Below are positions 5,676 through 7,563 of a DNA stretch of 7,563 nucleotides, piece by piece. The notes under the pieces were generated by a model. It saw nothing but the letters and a program-made list of their open reading frames with translations. It did no database searches and was not told the DNA's origin. Position numbers and translations under genes: made by a program. Location of the stretch: the NCBI GenBank assembly GCA_017991275.1, contig JAGNMH010000252.1:1-7563 (forward strand). Reading direction: 5' to 3'. This stretch comes from Acidobacteriota bacterium. GTDB lineage: Bacteria; Acidobacteriota; Blastocatellia; RBC074. How positions within the stretch are numbered: the first letter of the stretch is position 1; each line of letters starts with the position of its first letter.

Positions 5676-7097
5676 ATGTGGTGGGTTATGGCTGATTCAA
5701 TTTTAATCGTGGATTTAGGGTTTCAACCTGATCAGCTTCGATTGATTGCAGGTTGTCTTGAGGCTTGTGGGTACACCTGCGTCTTATTCAAAGCTCTTGG
5801 TGACATCTCGGATGTGTCTCCCGATCAACAAAATACGCTCATCCTGGTAGGAACCACGAACTCAGGCATTCATTCTCTTCGCCAACAGATTCAGATTCTG
5901 GCTAAAGATGGCAATCAGCTTCCCATACTTGTTTGTTTTACCGATGATTGCTCCTTCAGCGATGAGGAATTATTGGCGCTTGAAGTAGATGACTTCTCCT
6001 TTTCACCTGTCAATGCAAACAGGTTATTAGTGCGCGTGCGGCGCCTCTTGAAGCGGCGAGAGCCTAAAACAGATCAATCGCTCCCGCCGCAAATTGAACA
6101 CCACGCCCTAAGCCGGGTGATAGGCCAGGCACCTGCTTTTGCCGCCGTTAAAAAACGGATTTTGCGATTGGCTGGTTGCGACGTCACTGTCCTGATAACA
6201 GGTGAAACTGGCACTGGCAAGGAGATGTTCGCCCGAGCGATTCATAATGTGAGTGATCGCGTAAGCAGACCTTTCATCCCGGTCAACTGTAGCGCAATTC
6301 CGACAGAACTTTTTGAAAACGAACTCTTTGGTCACGAACCTGGAGCTTATACAGATGCGCGGCAACAAAAGCGCGGTTTGATCGCAGAGGCTGAAGGCGG
6401 GACGCTGTTTCTGGATGAAGTGGATAGCCTTCATCCATTGGCGCAGGTTAAACTGCTTCGCTTTCTGCAAGACAGGCAATACAAGCCTTTAGGCGCTTCC
6501 AGTTACAAAAAAGCTAACGTCAGGTTATTGACTGCTACTAACCAAGACCTCAGAAAAAAGATACAGGAAGGGAGTTTTCGTGAAGATCTATATTATCGGA
6601 TCAAAATTGTTTCGTTGTCTCTCCCATCGCTTCGCGAGAGGTTAACGGACATACCATCGCTTGCATCTCATTTCCTGACAGTTGCTATGCAAGACTATGG
6701 ACGGTCAGGTATGCGCTTTACTCCTGATGCCATACTAAAGCTCACATATTACGGCTGGCCAGGCAACGTACGCGAGTTGGAGAACGTGATTCGGCAGGCA
6801 GTGGTCATGGCTGAGGGGCCTGTGATAAGTGCCCGAAATCTAAAACTACAATCGGAACCCCAAACGACGGGGCGATCTGCCGAAGGGTCGTTTAATGAAG
6901 CTAAGGCTCGCGTGATTACAGCATTTGAGCGGAACTATCTGCAGCAGGTGCTATCGGCCAGCAACGGTAACATAAGCCAAGCCGCGCGAGACTCCCGAAA
7001 GGATCGCCGTACTTTTTTCGAGTTGTTGAAAAAGCACGACCTTTTAGGGACGCACAAGCTCCACTCCGAGCAATCTTATTTCCTGCAAGGTAACTGA
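5676..7097 (+). CDS. NtrC-family AAA+ enhancer-binding protein with degenerate receiver and GAYTDA loop
   Basis: A 473-residue regulator. Residues about 8-127 have a receiver-like alternating strand/helix pattern (ILIVD at 9-13, TLILVG at 54-59, LPILVCFTDD at 82-91, DDFSFSP at 105-111). The phospho-acceptor Asp is replaced (V58/G59), the acidic pair is reduced to D13, and the lysine of the K-P motif is S110, so phosphorylation is unlikely. The AAA+ domain has Walker A GETGTGKE (176-183), Walker B GTLFLDE (242-248), TATN sensor I (286-289), FREDLYYRI with arginine-finger candidates R302 and R308, and sensor II GNVREL (363-368). The sigma54-contact loop reads GAYTDA (223-228) where GAFTGA is usual. 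A Fis-type HTH is at about 429-457. Family role: ATP-driven remodelling of sigma54 RNA polymerase at promoters with upstream sites; the altered loop leaves this open. The first ATG has no good ribosome binding site; ATG at 5688 (Met5), preceded by GGTGGG, is a credible alternative start. It is divergent from the STAND genes and has no adjacent histidine kinase in the window. Confidence 0.93.
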   Translation: MWWVMADSILIVDLGFQPDQLRLIAGCLEACGYTCVLFKALGDISDVSPDQQNTLILVGTTNSGIHSLRQQIQILAKDGNQLPILVCFTDDCSFSDEELLALEVDDFSFSPVNANRLLVRVRRLLKRREPKTDQSLPPQIEHHALSRVIGQAPAFAAVKKRILRLAGCDVTVLITGETGTGKEMFARAIHNVSDRVSRPFIPVNCSAIPTELFENELFGHEPGAYTDARQQKRGLIAEAEGGTLFLDEVDSLHPLAQVKLLRFLQDRQYKPLGASSYKKANVRLLTATNQDLRKKIQEGSFREDLYYRIKIVSLSLPSLRERLTDIPSLASHFLTVAMQDYGRSGMRFTPDAILKLTYYGWPGNVRELENVIRQAVVMAEGPVISARNLKLQSEPQTTGRSAEGSFNEAKARVITAFERNYLQQVLSASNGNISQAARDSRKDRRTFFELLKKHDLLGTHKLHSEQSYFLQGN

Positions 7098-7168
7098 AGC
7101 CATCGTAACATTACGAAGTAGCAATTTTCTTTTACACAATGAAATTTTGACCGATATCTCATCTTTTA

Positions 7169-7210
7169 ATCAGTTACTACAGATACTATTTGTAGTAGCT
7201 GATATTCTTT
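7169..7210 (+). terminator. Hairpin with T-rich tail downstream of the enhancer-binding protein gene
   Basis: The arms 7169-7181 and 7191-7203 (ATCAGTTACTACA against TGTAGTAGCTGAT) pair over 13 positions with one G-T wobble around a 9-base loop, followed by ATTCTTTT. It lies 72 bases after the stop codon. The stem is AT-rich, so it is a moderate terminator candidate; it could also be an operator-like dyad. A weaker hairpin, TCGTA-ACAT-TACGA (7103-7116), lies directly after the stop and is followed by a T-rich stretch. Confidence 0.45.
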
Positions 7211-7502
7211 TACCATTGCTCAACTTTGCAGAATGATTGTCAGTTTTATGGTCGTAACGTTGTCTTGCTGGTTAACGTGCCGCAGTAAAATAAGCATCTT
7301 TGTTTTGGCCTTTACGAGTTTGTTGATGGTCATTGGCAAGTAATTCTGACAATGAAGTGATAGCCAAATTATACCTGCCCGCCTTCTTTGCCTGCCTGTA
7401 GCGTTCAAAAATAATTAAGAGTGTATTTTAGAAATAGCAAAAGCCAGATTCCTTCAGATTGTTATGAGAGAATGTCTGGCAATGGTTCTATGCGAAGCGC
7501 CT

Positions 7503-7532
7503 TATAATACCCGTATTGGCAATAGCTTGCCA
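7503..7532 (+). promoter_or_regulatory. Possible promoter and operator near the right edge
   Basis: TATAAT at 7503-7508 is followed nine bases later by the perfect inverted repeat TGGCAA-TAGC-TTGCCA (7517-7532), which would overlap the transcription start region, a common repressor position. The upstream hexamers at 16-18 bases do not resemble TTGACA, so the promoter call is weak. Confidence 0.25.
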
Positions 7533-7563
7533 TTGTTACTGCCCAATTGAAGTTTGGGGGGTA

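Larger units (their letters stand above)
7098..7563. other. Non-coding right end
   Basis: 466 bases without a convincing gene, AT-rich in the middle. Apart from the two hairpins after the stop codon, the notable parts are near the edge. A consensus -10 box TATAAT is at 7503-7508, with no good -35 at the right distance. A perfect dyad TGGCAA-TAGC-TTGCCA is at 7517-7532, and a second TGGCAAT is at 7477-7483. These may be the control region of a gene beyond the right edge. The short minus-strand frame at 7220-7408 lacks support. Confidence 0.55.

Noticed and set aside
7220..7408. Minus-strand reading frame of 62 codons near the right end
   Set aside because: No ribosome binding site, a low-complexity composition in an AT-rich region, and no family resemblance.
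7517..7531. Sigma54-like promoter TGGCAATAGCTTGCC
   Set aside because: The distance between the GG and GC elements is nine bases, not ten, and the sequence is better explained as a perfect dyad.

Overview
This looks like a regulatory and accessory stretch of a bacterial chromosome. My best guess is Acidobacteriota (Blastocatellia-like). That rests on a MalT-like/BTAD regulator, a secreted protein with ATGAD octapeptide repeats, GC near 50% and long AT-rich intergenic regions. It is an inference from protein style, not from a marker gene.

Layout: (1) 1-381, minus: the 5' part of a secreted repeat protein with a signal peptide and GIVATGAD octapeptides; it runs off the left edge. (2) 382-529: a short spacer with a 10-bp tandem repeat. 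(3) 530-3871, minus: a complete 1113-residue regulator with a MalT-type STAND NTPase, a TPR-like region, an OmpR/SARP-type winged helix and a BTAD. (4) 3872-4186: a gap with a candidate sigma70 promoter for gene 3 and small repeats. (5) 4187-4906, minus: a 239-residue protein consisting only of the MalT-like NTPase core. (6) 4907-5675: 769 bases with no convincing gene. The first part holds candidate operators. The second part (5280-5593) is dense in inverted repeats and can be folded on paper into successive hairpins, so it may be an undescribed structured RNA or a small palindromic repeat element. (7) 5676-7097, plus: an NtrC-type AAA+ enhancer-binding protein with a degenerate receiver, a GAYTDA loop in place of GAFTGA, and a Fis-type HTH. 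(8) 7098-7563: non-coding, with a strong hairpin and, near the right edge, a TATAAT box and a short dyad.

How they may work together (inference): all complete genes encode signalling NTPases or transcription regulators. The two STAND proteins share their NTPase module and strand, and the enhancer-binding protein is divergent from them across the large non-coding region. A plausible reading is a local control circuit in which ATP-dependent switches and a constitutive or partner-gated AAA+ activator control the region, possibly including the downstream secreted repeat protein. No enzyme, transporter, tRNA, rRNA, CRISPR array or transposase is visible.
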